From SZUA-36 sp963749115 (GTDB taxonomy: Bacteria; Pseudomonadota; Gammaproteobacteria; Xanthomonadales; SZUA-36), in assembly GCA_963749115.1 (NCBI GenBank), contig CAVVLP010000008.1:1-64000 (forward strand): a DNA stretch of 64,000 nucleotides, written 5' to 3'. A model generated the notes under the pieces. That model had not been told where the DNA came from, ran no database searches, and saw nothing but the letters and a program-made list of their open reading frames with translations. This document shows positions 1-8,508 of this stretch, in pieces (within the stretch, counting starts at the first letter, position 1; each line of letters opens with the position of its first letter). The translations under genes were made by a program, and so were the position numbers.

Positions 1-38
1 CTTACCCGTCGGTCAACCAGGAAACAGAGTCGTAGCCG

Positions 39-998
39 TCAGGGTGTATCAACCTCCATCGGATTGTTCAGATCAGTGGTCCATTCCTGCAGGGAAGAAA
101 TATAAACGGCCACGTTGTTGTAACCGAGCCTGGTCAGGATGAAAGCATCGGACGAAGCAGAAATACCACCCCCGCAATAGGTGATGGTGCGCATGTCGCG
201 ATCGCCGTGGAATAAAGCAGCCAGTTCGTCATCAGGCAGGTAGCGACCCGACTCATCCAGTAAGGAAAAAGCAGGTGTGTTCGTTGCTCCGGGGATATGT
301 CCGGGCCAATCATAAAGGACCATTTCACCCCGGTAATGGGACTCCGGCATGGCGTCGATGAGGTGGATATTGTCATTGCTTATGGATTCAAAGACCTCGT
401 TGCGGTCGGCAATCAACCCGGGGCGCGGCGAGGGAGTAAGTTGCCTCACCGGTTGCTCGGCGGCCTGGGTTGACAATGGCCGGCCTTCCGCTGTCCAGGC
501 GCCCAAACCCCCGTCCAGTAATGCCACGCGGTCAAACCCGACCCAGCGTAACATCCACCACACCCGCGCAGCCCACCCGGAACCGAAGTTATCGTAAAGG
601 ACCACCCGCGAATCGTCACCGACACCGAGCGCCCCCATCACGGCGCTGAACTTCTCCGGTGTCGGCAGGGCAAACTGGTAAGGGCTGTCGTTATCGGACA
701 GGTCCCCCGTCAGATCTGCAAAACCCGCACCCGGTATATGTCCCTTTTCATAGGCTGAGCGAGCGCTCACGGAGCGCATACCGCCATTTTCATCCTGCTC
801 CACCAGCACCGAACAGTCGAGCACGACCAGGTCGGCATCATCCAGGTGTTCACTCAACCACTGGGTGCTGACAAGTGTGCCAAGCTCCGGATCGACTCCA
901 GCGATGGTTTCGGTTGGAAAGTCTGCGATGACGGACGAACTGAAGAAAGATACCGAAAGGGCGATAAGAAATCCCCTGAATGCGTGTTTTAAATACAT
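39..998 (-). CDS. Exported two-domain sulfurtransferase (rhodanese / 3-mercaptopyruvate type)
   Basis: Two tandem rhodanese domains follow an N-terminal hydrophobic export signal that ends near a VIADF cleavage-like site, so the enzyme probably acts in the periplasm. The C-terminal domain holds the catalytic cysteine in a CGGGISAS loop near residue 275. The N-terminal domain has the degenerate, non-catalytic form usual for this family. Family members move sulfane sulfur from thiosulfate or 3-mercaptopyruvate to an acceptor; the substrate cannot be decided from sequence. I chose the ATG at 998 because an AGGA lies about 5 bases before it and it begins directly at the signal peptide. An ATG at 1043 would add 15 residues without a good ribosome site. 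The gene is monocistronic and divergent from the copper genes. Confidence 0.88.
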   Translation of the reverse strand: MYLKHAFRGFLIALSVSFFSSSVIADFPTETIAGVDPELGTLVSTQWLSEHLDDADLVVLDCSVLVEQDENGGMRSVSARSAYEKGHIPGAGFADLTGDLSDNDSPYQFALPTPEKFSAVMGALGVGDDSRVVLYDNFGSGWAARVWWMLRWVGFDRVALLDGGLGAWTAEGRPLSTQAAEQPVRQLTPSPRPGLIADRNEVFESISNDNIHLIDAMPESHYRGEMVLYDWPGHIPGATNTPAFSLLDESGRYLPDDELAALFHGDRDMRTITYCGGGISASSDAFILTRLGYNNVAVYISSLQEWTTDLNNPMEVDTP

Positions 999-1304
999 GA
1001 TTCCTGCCCGCCGTGATCCTGAACCTTCGAATATATTCTTCACTTGACCCGAATGTCAACAGGAGGCATAGGTCCGGACACCTGGAATGGGGACAAACCC
1101 CCGAGAGATTTTCAATGGCTGCTTTTGGGTCGAAATCTGATGTCCAAAACATAAATGTTTATTATCCCACTCTCATAAATATCAACAGACCTGTCCTGCG
1201 ACATTTTCCTGCACGGATGGCCCGATATATTTGTTTGTCGAATCGCATGCAAGAACCCCGGAAACTCGTTAAGCTACGCGTGATAATGACATCGAGAACT
1301 TAGC

Positions 1305-1826
1305 ATGAACACATTTCTGCGCGCCATGATGCCAGCAATTCTACTCACCACGACCATTGGTCTTTACGCCTGCGACAACAACACGGAAACGGCGAATACC
1401 AGTAAACCACCCGCCACCGCTATTGTTTCCACGACCGCTGCCGAACTTATCACTGTAAGCCAGCCCCGGATTCGGGCCACAGCGCCGGGACAAACTGTCA
1501 GTGGAGCCTTCATGACGCTGGTTAATAACTCGGCAACAGCTTACGCCCTGACTTCTGTCAGTTTCAGCGGCGCAAGCGTGGTGGAAATTCATGAAACCAG
1601 TATGAATGAGGACATGATGCGGATGCGTAAGGTCAGCCAAATCGACATCCCGGCCAATGGCTCTGCAGAACTGAAACCCGGTAGCTATCACATCATGCTG
1701 ATAGGACTTGAGAAAGAATTGAAAACAGGCACAACTGAGACCCTGACACTGACGTTTTCCGACGATTCACAAAAAACAGTTGAAGCCCTGGTTGGCACTT
1801 TAAGCGAACAGCACAAGCATGAATAA
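1305..1826 (+). CDS. Periplasmic copper chaperone, PCu(A)C family lipoprotein
   Basis: A short signal peptide ends in an LYAC lipobox, so this is probably a lipoprotein. The body shows the PCuAC copper site: a His in EIHETSM, Met residues in the following MMRMRK stretch, and the later SYHIM pair, matching the family's H-x(n)-M-x(n)-H-x-M arrangement. A His-rich tail (EQHKHE) may add metal affinity. Family members bind Cu(I) and deliver it to the CuA site of cytochrome c oxidase with an SCO protein. The next gene is SCO-like and overlaps this one by 8 bases, so the two are translationally coupled and very likely function together. Confidence 0.9.
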   Translation: MNTFLRAMMPAILLTTTIGLYACDNNTETANTSKPPATAIVSTTAAELITVSQPRIRATAPGQTVSGAFMTLVNNSATAYALTSVSFSGASVVEIHETSMNEDMMRMRKVSQIDIPANGSAELKPGSYHIMLIGLEKELKTGTTETLTLTFSDDSQKTVEALVGTLSEQHKHE

Positions 1827-2433
1827 AACCATAATCCTGATTGCTTTGCTGGCATTTGCCCTGGGCATCGGTATGGCGTGGTATTACCTGCCACAATCCA
1901 GCCCTGATCTTGAGATCAACACTGACGGCTACACAAAAGTTAAGGTGACCGAGGGTAAGTTTGGCGGTGACTTTACTCTTTTTCAGGGTGACAAACCGGT
2001 AAGTCTAAGCGACTTTCATGGCCAACTTGTGGTGATGTATTTTGGTTTTGCTTCTTGTCCTGATGTGTGCCCGACCACGCTCACCATTATCGCCTCCGCC
2101 CTGCGACAGTTGACACCGGAAGAGTTAGAAAGCGTACAGCCAGTTTTCATCAGTATCGATCCGGAACGGGACCAGGGCGAAAAGCTGGACGCATACGCCA
2201 CTTATTTCCACCCCGGTTTCATTGGCATCACCGGTACTCCCGATGAAGTGCAGAAAGTCATCAACCAATATGGTGGTTTTTTTATCAAGGTAGAAAGTGA
2301 TTCGGCCATGGGATACCAGGTTGAACATACCTCAAAAACCTACATCATCAGCAAGGATGGCCAGTATGTGAGCATACTGCCGCACGACATGACCAGCGAT
2401 CTTGCATTGACTGCCATACGCAGCGGTCTGTAG
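1819..2433 (+). CDS. SCO1/SenC family copper-delivery thioredoxin-fold protein
   Basis: An N-terminal membrane anchor (about residues 4-23) is followed by a thioredoxin-like domain. The CPDVC copper/redox motif is at residues 80-84, and the conserved distal His lies in YQVEHTS near residue 170. These are the two Cys and one His ligands typical of SCO proteins, which mature the CuA centre of cytochrome oxidase or act as periplasmic thiol-disulfide proteins. The length of 204 residues is normal. It overlaps the PCuAC gene, so a two-gene copper-delivery operon is likely. No oxidase subunits are in this window. Confidence 0.93.
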   Translation: MNKTIILIALLAFALGIGMAWYYLPQSSPDLEINTDGYTKVKVTEGKFGGDFTLFQGDKPVSLSDFHGQLVVMYFGFASCPDVCPTTLTIIASALRQLTPEELESVQPVFISIDPERDQGEKLDAYATYFHPGFIGITGTPDEVQKVINQYGGFFIKVESDSAMGYQVEHTSKTYIISKDGQYVSILPHDMTSDLALTAIRSGL

Positions 2434-2438
2434 AAATA

Positions 2439-2654
2439 GGGTCAGAGTAAAGTGCCAGGGTATACCGGCATGAGCGCTTGGGCTTGGCTGATGAAGAGTG
2501 AGGCAAATTACCGCTAATGATTTTGAGGGGAAGACCTCAACATTGGGTTTATCGTCCTGTTTTGGAGTTCACCTGGTGCCATGACGCCCTGATACTACCC
2601 GACCGGCATATCTGTACATGTCATTGTTTTACTCTGGCACTTTACTCTGACCCC
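2439..2654. repeat. 216-bp element bounded by 20-bp inverted repeats (MITE-like)
   Basis: The arms GGGTCAGAGTAAAGTGCCAG (2439-2458) and its exact reverse complement (2634-2653) enclose about 175 bases with no convincing gene. It begins six bases after the SCO stop and ends just before the 3' end of the SDR gene. Ends of the form GGGGTCAGAGTAAA are common around IS200-like/REP-associated elements in gammaproteobacteria; that association is from general knowledge. It may be a non-autonomous element or a bidirectional terminator-like structure between convergent genes. Confidence 0.6.
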
Positions 2655-2664
2655 ACAGCCCCTT

Positions 2665-3633
2665 TTACTTGTCCGAAGCAGTGCTTCCGGAGATGGCCTC
2701 ATCGAGCAACTCGACCAGCTGGTCACGACTATAACTGTAAGGCCCCCACGTGTTCAGCTGTACAAGCTCATTGACTTTCGTGCGTATGGTCATGGCCTGT
2801 TCATCTGCATTTGGAACAACCACGTATCGACGCAGTGGCTTGTCGTCGAATAGCGCATGCATGAATGCTTGTGAAACCTCATCAGGCTCCTTGTAAGACA
2901 GCTCACGCGCGGCCGTTTTGTCATAGTCCTCTTTCATCGTATCGGTCACTTCGCTGCCCGCAGCTTTGGTCTGTTCCAATTTGCGAGCCACGCTGCTGCG
3001 ACGGATATTTGACTTGTAGTTGCCGGGTTCAACCACGCTGACGGTTACACCATGAGGTTCCATTTCCGTGGCCAGCCCATCGGTGTATGCTTCGATCCAG
3101 TGTTTGCTGCCACTGTAGGCACTAAAGCCCGGGAATGCTGAGATCGTACCCGCGATTGAACCCGTCGTCACGATGCGGCCTTTCGATTCCATCACCAGTG
3201 GTGCGAAAGCCTTGGTGGTACGGTAAACACCCTCCACATTGACTTTGTAGACGAACGTCTGGTCTTCAACCGGTGTTTCGATGACCTGCCCTCCGCCACC
3301 AACACCGGCGTTGTTAACAAGGCCATACAGGCCGGTACCTTTCTTCCGGATCATCTCGACAACTGCATCAACCTGGTCCTGTTTGGTCACATCGAGACTG
3401 ACCGCCGTGACATTCCCTATCGCATTCAGTGCTTCGAGATCCTTTTCCTTACGCGCGCCGGCGTAGACGTGATAGCCGTTTTCAGCCAGGGTCTCAGTAA
3501 GATTTCGGCCAATGCCGGTACTGGCGCCGGTTACCAGGATCGATTTCTGTTCCCCGGCCACTGCGGCTTGTGGTACAGCGTAAAAAGCGATAACAGCGGT
3601 TAGGATTATGACGGTCTGGAGAATCTTGCTCAT
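2665..3633 (-). CDS. Short-chain dehydrogenase/reductase with N-terminal export signal
   Basis: Classical SDR features are present: the TGASTGIG nucleotide-binding turn near residue 36, the NNAG motif, a catalytic Ser in TTGSIAG, and YSGSK as the catalytic Tyr-x3-Lys. The Rossmann fold is preceded by about 27 residues that look like a signal peptide (hydrophobic ILTAVIAFYAV, then AAVAGEQ). That is unusual for an NAD(P)H enzyme and suggests either membrane attachment or a misjudged start, although no internal Met lies at the fold's beginning. The substrate is unknown. A C-terminal extension of about 60 residues follows the SDR core. Confidence 0.87.
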   Translation of the reverse strand: MSKILQTVIILTAVIAFYAVPQAAVAGEQKSILVTGASTGIGRNLTETLAENGYHVYAGARKEKDLEALNAIGNVTAVSLDVTKQDQVDAVVEMIRKKGTGLYGLVNNAGVGGGGQVIETPVEDQTFVYKVNVEGVYRTTKAFAPLVMESKGRIVTTGSIAGTISAFPGFSAYSGSKHWIEAYTDGLATEMEPHGVTVSVVEPGNYKSNIRRSSVARKLEQTKAAGSEVTDTMKEDYDKTAARELSYKEPDEVSQAFMHALFDDKPLRRYVVVPNADEQAMTIRTKVNELVQLNTWGPYSYSRDQLVELLDEAISGSTASDK

Positions 3634-3744
3634 TGAGTTTCCTTATTATGGTTGATGGCCTCGCCACAAAGTGGGTGCAGGCAGTACTAAATCTATAGTG
3701 CCAGAAATGCCCGGGGACCGACAAGCGCTAAGGTCACTACTCAT

Positions 3745-5016
3745 TTAGCGACCAATTTCATTTTGTGCTTTTAACTTAAAACGGCTCTGTCCCCTATTTT
3801 CATGGTGCTGTCGATACCCCCGTCGCCCGTTGAGTAACCACCCAATTGGTGTCCAGCGAACCAGAAGCAAGTAGCTTACGAAGCCAATGGCTAAGGTGCC
3901 CAGAGAAGCGCAGGCAAATTTTGTCCACAGGTTCCAGTTCACATCGAGAAGCAGGTACTGAACCATGAATAGAACAGGAAGATGAATAATGTAAACCCAG
4001 TATGATGAGTCCGCTACCAGACGCATGGCTTTATTTGCGCGATCCAGAAGCGATTGGCCCACCACCAGGCATACGATCGTCATATGCACCGCCACAATAG
4101 CCTCGAGTACGCTCATGCCGAGGTGCCGCCAGGAAAATGGAATGCCGGCGGTGGTTGCCATGGCCTGTTCCAGCGTTACCGATTTCGGGAACATTGAAAA
4201 CAAAACTCCATATAGAACAATGCTCATAGCCAGTAGCCATGGCGCCCAGGGCTTCAGGCGGGTAATGGCCTCAGGATCACGAAACAGCCGGCTCCCTAGC
4301 AGGAAGAACAGACCGAAGAAGCCGAACGACCAGGCCTGTGGCATGAACTGTTCAGGTGCTGGTGCTGGTGCTGCCACCGTAAGCAGCGCCGGCACCATCA
4401 GCAGGGGTAAAGCTACCACGATGAATTTCGGCGTGGTCAGAATCCGGGTCCAGCGCCCTTCAAGCAGACCTGTTTTGCTCAGCAGGGCATATACCAGGTA
4501 AAACTGGAACAGGTTGTACAGGAACCACAGATACGTCGTGGTAGCCGGCGGTGGTGGTGCGTCCGGCACGGTGGCCATATACGAGATCAACTGCAGCATT
4601 GATGACGGGTTCTGTACATGAGTGATGGCCCATCCAATCCCGGCGCCAAGACTCCACCAGACCAGGGGCAGAAACAGTACGAAAGGCAGCGCAACCCGCA
4701 TCATACGGTTCTTTAACATGCCGGAAACGCCCCTGCGGTCTACGAGGTAACAGGTGAAAAATCCCGCGATCAGAAAAAACAGTGGCATACGGAACAAATG
4801 CGTGAACCAGGCGAATGCATCCATCGCAATAGAAGTCTGAGAGTCTGCTGTCAGCCATAGCTGAGACAGCAGGGGTGAATAAGCGAGTGCGGCATGAAAG
4901 AAAATACCGGTCAGCATTGCCAACGCGCGCAGGTTGTCCATGTAGTGGTATCGAATCGGATTTGGAGTAGGATCTGCCGAGTAAGCGATCCCCTCACGCT
5001 GTTCTACGTGTGTCAT
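3745..5016 (-). CDS. Membrane acyltransferase (acyltransferase 3 family, OpgC-like)
   Basis: This 423-residue polytopic protein has about ten hydrophobic segments. It begins with the family's characteristic RYHYMDNLRALAMLTGIFFHA segment, where the Arg and His belong to the putative active site. Acyltransferase 3 proteins move acyl groups (often acetyl or succinyl) onto extracytoplasmic carbohydrates; the target here is unknown. The gene follows the ABC permease in the same direction with a 51-base gap, so it may be the last gene of the gntR operon. Its C-terminal 20-odd residues read through a repeat-like AAAATAGGGGACAGAG sequence, suggesting that repeat insertion altered the tail. Confidence 0.85.
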   Translation of the reverse strand: MTHVEQREGIAYSADPTPNPIRYHYMDNLRALAMLTGIFFHAALAYSPLLSQLWLTADSQTSIAMDAFAWFTHLFRMPLFFLIAGFFTCYLVDRRGVSGMLKNRMMRVALPFVLFLPLVWWSLGAGIGWAITHVQNPSSMLQLISYMATVPDAPPPPATTTYLWFLYNLFQFYLVYALLSKTGLLEGRWTRILTTPKFIVVALPLLMVPALLTVAAPAPAPEQFMPQAWSFGFFGLFFLLGSRLFRDPEAITRLKPWAPWLLAMSIVLYGVLFSMFPKSVTLEQAMATTAGIPFSWRHLGMSVLEAIVAVHMTIVCLVVGQSLLDRANKAMRLVADSSYWVYIIHLPVLFMVQYLLLDVNWNLWTKFACASLGTLAIGFVSYLLLVRWTPIGWLLNGRRGYRQHHENRGQSRFKLKAQNEIGR

Positions 5017-5067
5017 AGTTTTGTCCTCTTAAAGGGAGTTCAGGTCAAATGTTTTGTCGACTTGAAC

Positions 5068-5769
5068 TCATAAAAAATCAGTCTTTCTTGATTGCACCAA
5101 GATCGTGAGACCCACCAGGGCGATAATCAGGATTACCTCAATGGCGAGTATGCCAATTGCGGTGGTGTTCCAGACCGCCTCAGGCTCACCTAGAAATTCA
5201 CCAAGCCCGGGAAATTTGGTCATGGTGATCATGAAAAGGGAAATACCGATGTTGCATATCGACATGATGACGATGGTCCATGCCAGCGACTCAGTCATCA
5301 TGCCCACCGTCAACGTGAGCACAAATGCCACTGCCAGGTAGGTGAGCACGATCATATCGTAGGGCAGCATGCCGGCCAGCAGAAAGTCCCGGGTGTTAAC
5401 CACCGCAAAGATACCCAGCACCAGCGCCAGCCAAAACAGGGAGAATGTTCCGATTGTGAACAGGAGCTTGCTCCAGGTGTATTGTAAGTAGCTGATCGGG
5501 AGGCTGAGCAGGAACGGAAGTGTCTGGTTAGTCTTCTCATGCATCATGCTTGCAAACACCAGGTGTGCCCCCACCACCGCCAGGGCGGATACCATCAACA
5601 CCAGTCCGGCGTGAAAAGTTAAGGGGTGATTGATGGAAATGAAAAGCAATGCGAGGGCACCCATCGCCGCATAGCCCACCAAGGGCCAGCGAATCAGCCA
5701 GAAATCCTTGACTGCCAGACGCCACACGATGACGCCGAAGCCGGGGCGATTGATTGTCTTGTTAGTCAT
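5068..5769 (-). CDS. ABC-2 type transporter permease
   Basis: Six hydrophobic segments in 233 residues, with a short cytoplasmic start and a C-terminal VQSRKTDF tail, fit an ABC-2 type exporter subunit. The start codon overlaps the end of the ATPase gene by four bases (ATGA type), so the two are translationally coupled partners. No substrate can be assigned. Placement behind a YtrA-like regulator recalls operons induced by cell-wall-active agents, which is inference from synteny only. Confidence 0.85.
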   Translation of the reverse strand: MTNKTINRPGFGVIVWRLAVKDFWLIRWPLVGYAAMGALALLFISINHPLTFHAGLVLMVSALAVVGAHLVFASMMHEKTNQTLPFLLSLPISYLQYTWSKLLFTIGTFSLFWLALVLGIFAVVNTRDFLLAGMLPYDMIVLTYLAVAFVLTLTVGMMTESLAWTIVIMSICNIGISLFMITMTKFPGLGEFLGEPEAVWNTTAIGILAIEVILIIALVGLTILVQSRKTDFL

Positions 5770-6671
5770 GTATTGTCTCCTTCACGGCTGCCCATTACCT
5801 CGGCCACGAAAATCTCCTCCAGGGTCAGACGCTCCACAGCATGGACAGTGGCACCATTCTCCTGCAGTGCCCGGGTAACATGCGGACCAAATCGACGGGT
5901 GACCATGTTGGCCAGGCGCCCATTCAGGTGCGATTCTGTCGTACCCGCCAACGCCGGTAGTTTGAAACCTTCGGGTGGTTCGAAACGGATACGCCGCCAG
6001 TTTTCGATGAAAATTTCTTTATCCTGCGATGCGATAATCCGCCCACGGTCGATAAAGGTAATCGTGTCAGACAACTGTTCAACATCTTTTGTGTTATGAG
6101 AAGAGAACAAGATGGTGCGGTCCTCGTCTGCCAAGACATCCATTAACTCGTTTAACACCTCCCTTCGTGCGACCGGGTCGAGCCCCGTTGTTGGTTCGTC
6201 GAGAAGCAGCAGTTGCGGGCGACGTGCCAGCACAAGTAGCAGACCGGATTTGACCCGTTGCCCGTGCGACATACCCTTGATTTTTTGATCCTTGCGCAGG
6301 TCGAACCGCTGCACCAGCATATCTGCGTATGCTGAATCCCAGTCAGCGTACAGGCCCTGCATGAACGCCATATGCCATTCCAGCGTTGCTGGCTGATAAA
6401 GCCGCATGTCTTCGGAGGCGAATCCAATACGCCACTTGGCGGCCACCTGCTCGCTTGGAATTTCCCTGCCCAGTACGTTTACGGTACCGCTGTCCGGGCG
6501 TACCAGGCCCATCATAATGCGTAAGGCGGTCGACTTACCGGCTCCATTTGGGCCGATTAAGCCCATGATGCTGCCACGTGCCACATCAAGGTCAACATCA
6601 GACAAGGAGAAATGCGGGTAATTCTTGTTTACGCCTGAAAGCCGCACCGCTGATTGGTTGTTCACTGTCAA
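5766..6671 (-). CDS. ABC transporter ATP-binding protein
   Basis: The nucleotide-binding domain shows Walker A (GPNGAGKS), an ABC signature variant (MSHGQRVKSG), Walker B (LLLLDEPTTGLDP) and the switch His (LFSSHNTKD). The 301-residue length includes a C-terminal extension of about 80 residues, typical of ABC-2 exporters related to YtrB and CcmA. It overlaps the upstream regulator and the downstream permease by four bases each, so regulator, ATPase and permease are made from one message. Confidence 0.93.
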   Translation of the reverse strand: MTVNNQSAVRLSGVNKNYPHFSLSDVDLDVARGSIMGLIGPNGAGKSTALRIMMGLVRPDSGTVNVLGREIPSEQVAAKWRIGFASEDMRLYQPATLEWHMAFMQGLYADWDSAYADMLVQRFDLRKDQKIKGMSHGQRVKSGLLLVLARRPQLLLLDEPTTGLDPVARREVLNELMDVLADEDRTILFSSHNTKDVEQLSDTITFIDRGRIIASQDKEIFIENWRRIRFEPPEGFKLPALAGTTESHLNGRLANMVTRRFGPHVTRALQENGATVHAVERLTLEEIFVAEVMGSREGDNT

Positions 6672-7057
6672 TTACCTCGCTTCTGTGCAGCAGCCAAATC
6701 ACGCAGGCGCCTTATCAATTCATCCATATCCAAGCCCTGTGAGCGGGCGGTTTCCAGTACATCTGCCAATTTCAGTTCCAACTCCTTCTCCTGTAATCGG
6801 ATACCGAGGCCGTCAACTTCAGCCACGAAAGAACCCTTACCCTGCTGGGTGAAGATCACACCCTCGTTTTCCAACTCCTGGTACGCGCGCTTGACCGTGA
6901 TGACACTGACCCGGGCAGATACCGCAAGCTCTCGAATGGAAGGGAGCCTGAACCCCGGATTCCACTCCATTGCCGTAATACGCCACTTGATCTGTTCCAT
7001 GATCTGCTGATACATCGGTCGACCATCGCTCTGCGAGAGAAGGAACTCCTGGTTCAT
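6668..7057 (-). CDS. GntR-family transcriptional regulator, YtrA subfamily
   Basis: The 129-residue protein has an N-terminal winged helix-turn-helix (RPMYQQIMEQIK, then LPSIRELAVSARVSVITVKRAY) and only a short C-terminal helical region. This is the architecture of YtrA-type GntR regulators that control adjacent ABC transporter genes. I prefer the ATG at 7057, since an earlier in-frame start at 7108 would lie inside the operator-like palindrome. It is the first gene of the operon that includes the ATPase, permease and probably the acyltransferase. It is likely autoregulated through the dyad just upstream. Confidence 0.9.
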   Translation of the reverse strand: MNQEFLLSQSDGRPMYQQIMEQIKWRITAMEWNPGFRLPSIRELAVSARVSVITVKRAYQELENEGVIFTQQGKGSFVAEVDGLGIRLQEKELELKLADVLETARSQGLDMDELIRRLRDLAAAQKRGN

Positions 7058-7078
7058 AAATGTAAATATCCATTCACT

Positions 7079-7106
7079 GTATATAGTATGTATACACAGT
7101 ATATAC
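7079..7106. promoter_or_regulatory. 28-bp palindrome, likely GntR/YtrA operator
   Basis: The 28 bases between GTATATAG and AGTATATAC match their own reverse complement at 24 of 28 positions, with TGTATACA at the centre. The site lies 22 bases upstream of the GntR start codon, where a repressor would block transcription. A cognate operator of the regulator encoded downstream is the natural reading; no binding evidence is visible. Confidence 0.65.
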
Positions 7107-7283
7107 ATATATGCACAGTTGTCAACAATGAACGTTAAGTTTGCAAACTTGTTCTGGAGAGGGAGGGATCAGCAAGTCTTTCACGCCAGCACGCGAACAG
7201 CAGCTTGATGCTATCCACGATCCACTTGGCGGCGGTGTCCTGGTTACTGGTTAATGATAACGACGGTTCACATTTAATGAATT

Positions 7284-7970
7284 TCAGGTATCGAACCAGT
7301 CTTTCATCCTTGCCAGGTAACTGCCCTTCATATGCCGCGACTGATTGACAGTGGGCATTTTTGGATCGAAATCCCTGTAAACCAACTTCGGCAACCCGGC
7401 CGGAAAGTAAAGCAAGGCCAAGGGGGTTCCAGGTCGAATCGAGAATACGCCTTTGCCCTGATCCAATTGTGCTTTTAGATCCGTGGTGCTAATAATCATG
7501 TTGATATTAAGTTTTTGTTTTAGTTTGTTATTTAAAGGCAGGATCCCCTCCATCGCCCTAAGTTTCCTGTCATTTTGCGGGGTGTAATAAAAGGAGTTGA
7601 GAAGCAGCGGCAAACAGGGTTCATTCGTGTGCAGGTAGCACCTGATCCCAATTTTCAGACTGACGTAATCGGAAAATTCAGACCCCATTTGCTGAACAAG
7701 GTTGTGGCCCTCAATTTCCAATTGCTCCTGGTTGGTAACGATCTTGAAATCTTTCGCTTCCTTGTCGAAAGCAATGTCAATTTGGGTGGGGCATTTGATC
7801 AGGAACGAGTTTTTGAAGAGAACGACAAAGGATGGACATACTGCCGCGGTTACATGCTCTCTTTTGCTTGCCTCCGCGACCCAGCCTGGTTTGTTTTTCC
7901 TGCATTCAACAATAAATTCGTCCGGGTTTTGAACGAGAAAACTGTTTTTGGATTCTATGGTGAGTTTCAT
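7284..7970 (-). CDS. Uncharacterised 228-residue protein
   Basis: I do not recognise this protein. It is soluble-looking, with no signal peptide or membrane segment, and is rich in Lys, Asn and Phe. The C-terminal part contains a GTPLALLYFPAG stretch and ends with a basic/aromatic LARMKDWFDT. I take the ATG at 7970 over a TTG two codons earlier. It is the first minus-strand gene past the gntR promoter and lies in an accessory-looking region, next to a repeated segment carrying gene fragments. No operon partner is evident. Confidence 0.6.
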   Translation of the reverse strand: MKLTIESKNSFLVQNPDEFIVECRKNKPGWVAEASKREHVTAAVCPSFVVLFKNSFLIKCPTQIDIAFDKEAKDFKIVTNQEQLEIEGHNLVQQMGSEFSDYVSLKIGIRCYLHTNEPCLPLLLNSFYYTPQNDRKLRAMEGILPLNNKLKQKLNINMIISTTDLKAQLDQGKGVFSIRPGTPLALLYFPAGLPKLVYRDFDPKMPTVNQSRHMKGSYLARMKDWFDT

Positions 7971-8060
7971 TGACAAATTGTCCGGGCATCGATTTCAACG
8001 GGATAGGGTAAAGCGAGAGCATAAGACCGAATATACACTATATTGCTCAGAAAACAGAGG

Positions 8061-8249
8061 TTATGGACTAGCCTGATAACTCGGCTTTTTTCCTGCAACA
8101 TCCACAATACTAATTTCCGTTGAAGGGCAGACGGGGTTTTTCCGGTCTATAAACTTGATGCCCATTAGTTGCAGCTTCAAAATTGTTTCGTCTGTGATAT
8201 CGTTAAATGCCACATCTGTTTTAGCATAAGTGTCTGTACGTAATTTCAT
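8061..8249 (-). pseudogene. Small ORF whose first 43 residues are duplicated at 13 kb
   Basis: From the ATG at 8249 it reads MKLRTDTYAKTDVAFND and on to NPVCPS. The homology with the copy at 12966-13205 stops exactly at the repeat boundary. Beyond that the reading frame continues into unrelated sequence for 19 residues. Both copies therefore look like the 5' end of one gene cut by the same rearrangement. The sequence is hydrophilic and has no motif I know. A short spacer separates it from an upstream in-frame C-terminal fragment ending at 8266, so two genes of an ancestral operon are represented. Confidence 0.5.
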
Positions 8250-8396
8250 GCGACTTCTCACTTAATCAATTGAGTTCTCCTCGCATGGCTTGAATCGCTA
8301 TCGGGCCAGATGTTCTTGGATTCTTGTTTGCAAACTTTTCGAAATAGTCTGGCGAATGGACAGCGTTCAGTAACGCAATATTAATGTAACAGTGGA
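8125..8396. repeat. 272-bp direct repeat, copy A
   Basis: This segment matches 13081-13352 with only five substitutions and no gaps. On the minus strand it carries the end of one reading frame (a stretch including SPDYFEKFANKNPRTSGP and closing AMRGELN, stop at 8266) and the start of the next (MKLRTDTYAK, ATG at 8249). The five substitutions fall at 8196, 8262, 8271, 8324 and 8380 by my count. The flanks differ completely, so the boundaries are sharp. Confidence 0.9.
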
Positions 8397-8508
8397 GGGA
8401 TTAAATGTGGCTGTCTTGGCTCTTTTTCCGGGTACACATGCAATTGTCTACAATCAATTCAATTTGGGTAGACATCTGGTTCGTGTTGAGCATTACCCTG
8501 ATCTCAGG

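Larger units (their letters stand above)
7977..8508. other. Intergenic region with repeat copy A and gene fragments
   Basis: Between the unrecognised gene and the TIR-TPR gene there is no complete gene. About half of the stretch is the first copy of a 272-bp direct repeat (8125-8396), which carries two fragmentary minus-strand reading frames. The rest shows nothing I can assign. Confidence 0.6.

Noticed and set aside
8266..8396. Integron attC site in the repeat because of GCGTTA and AACGC cores
   Set aside because: The cores form only a short 5-bp hairpin, without the paired R/L boxes and imperfect long stem of attC. No integrase is present.
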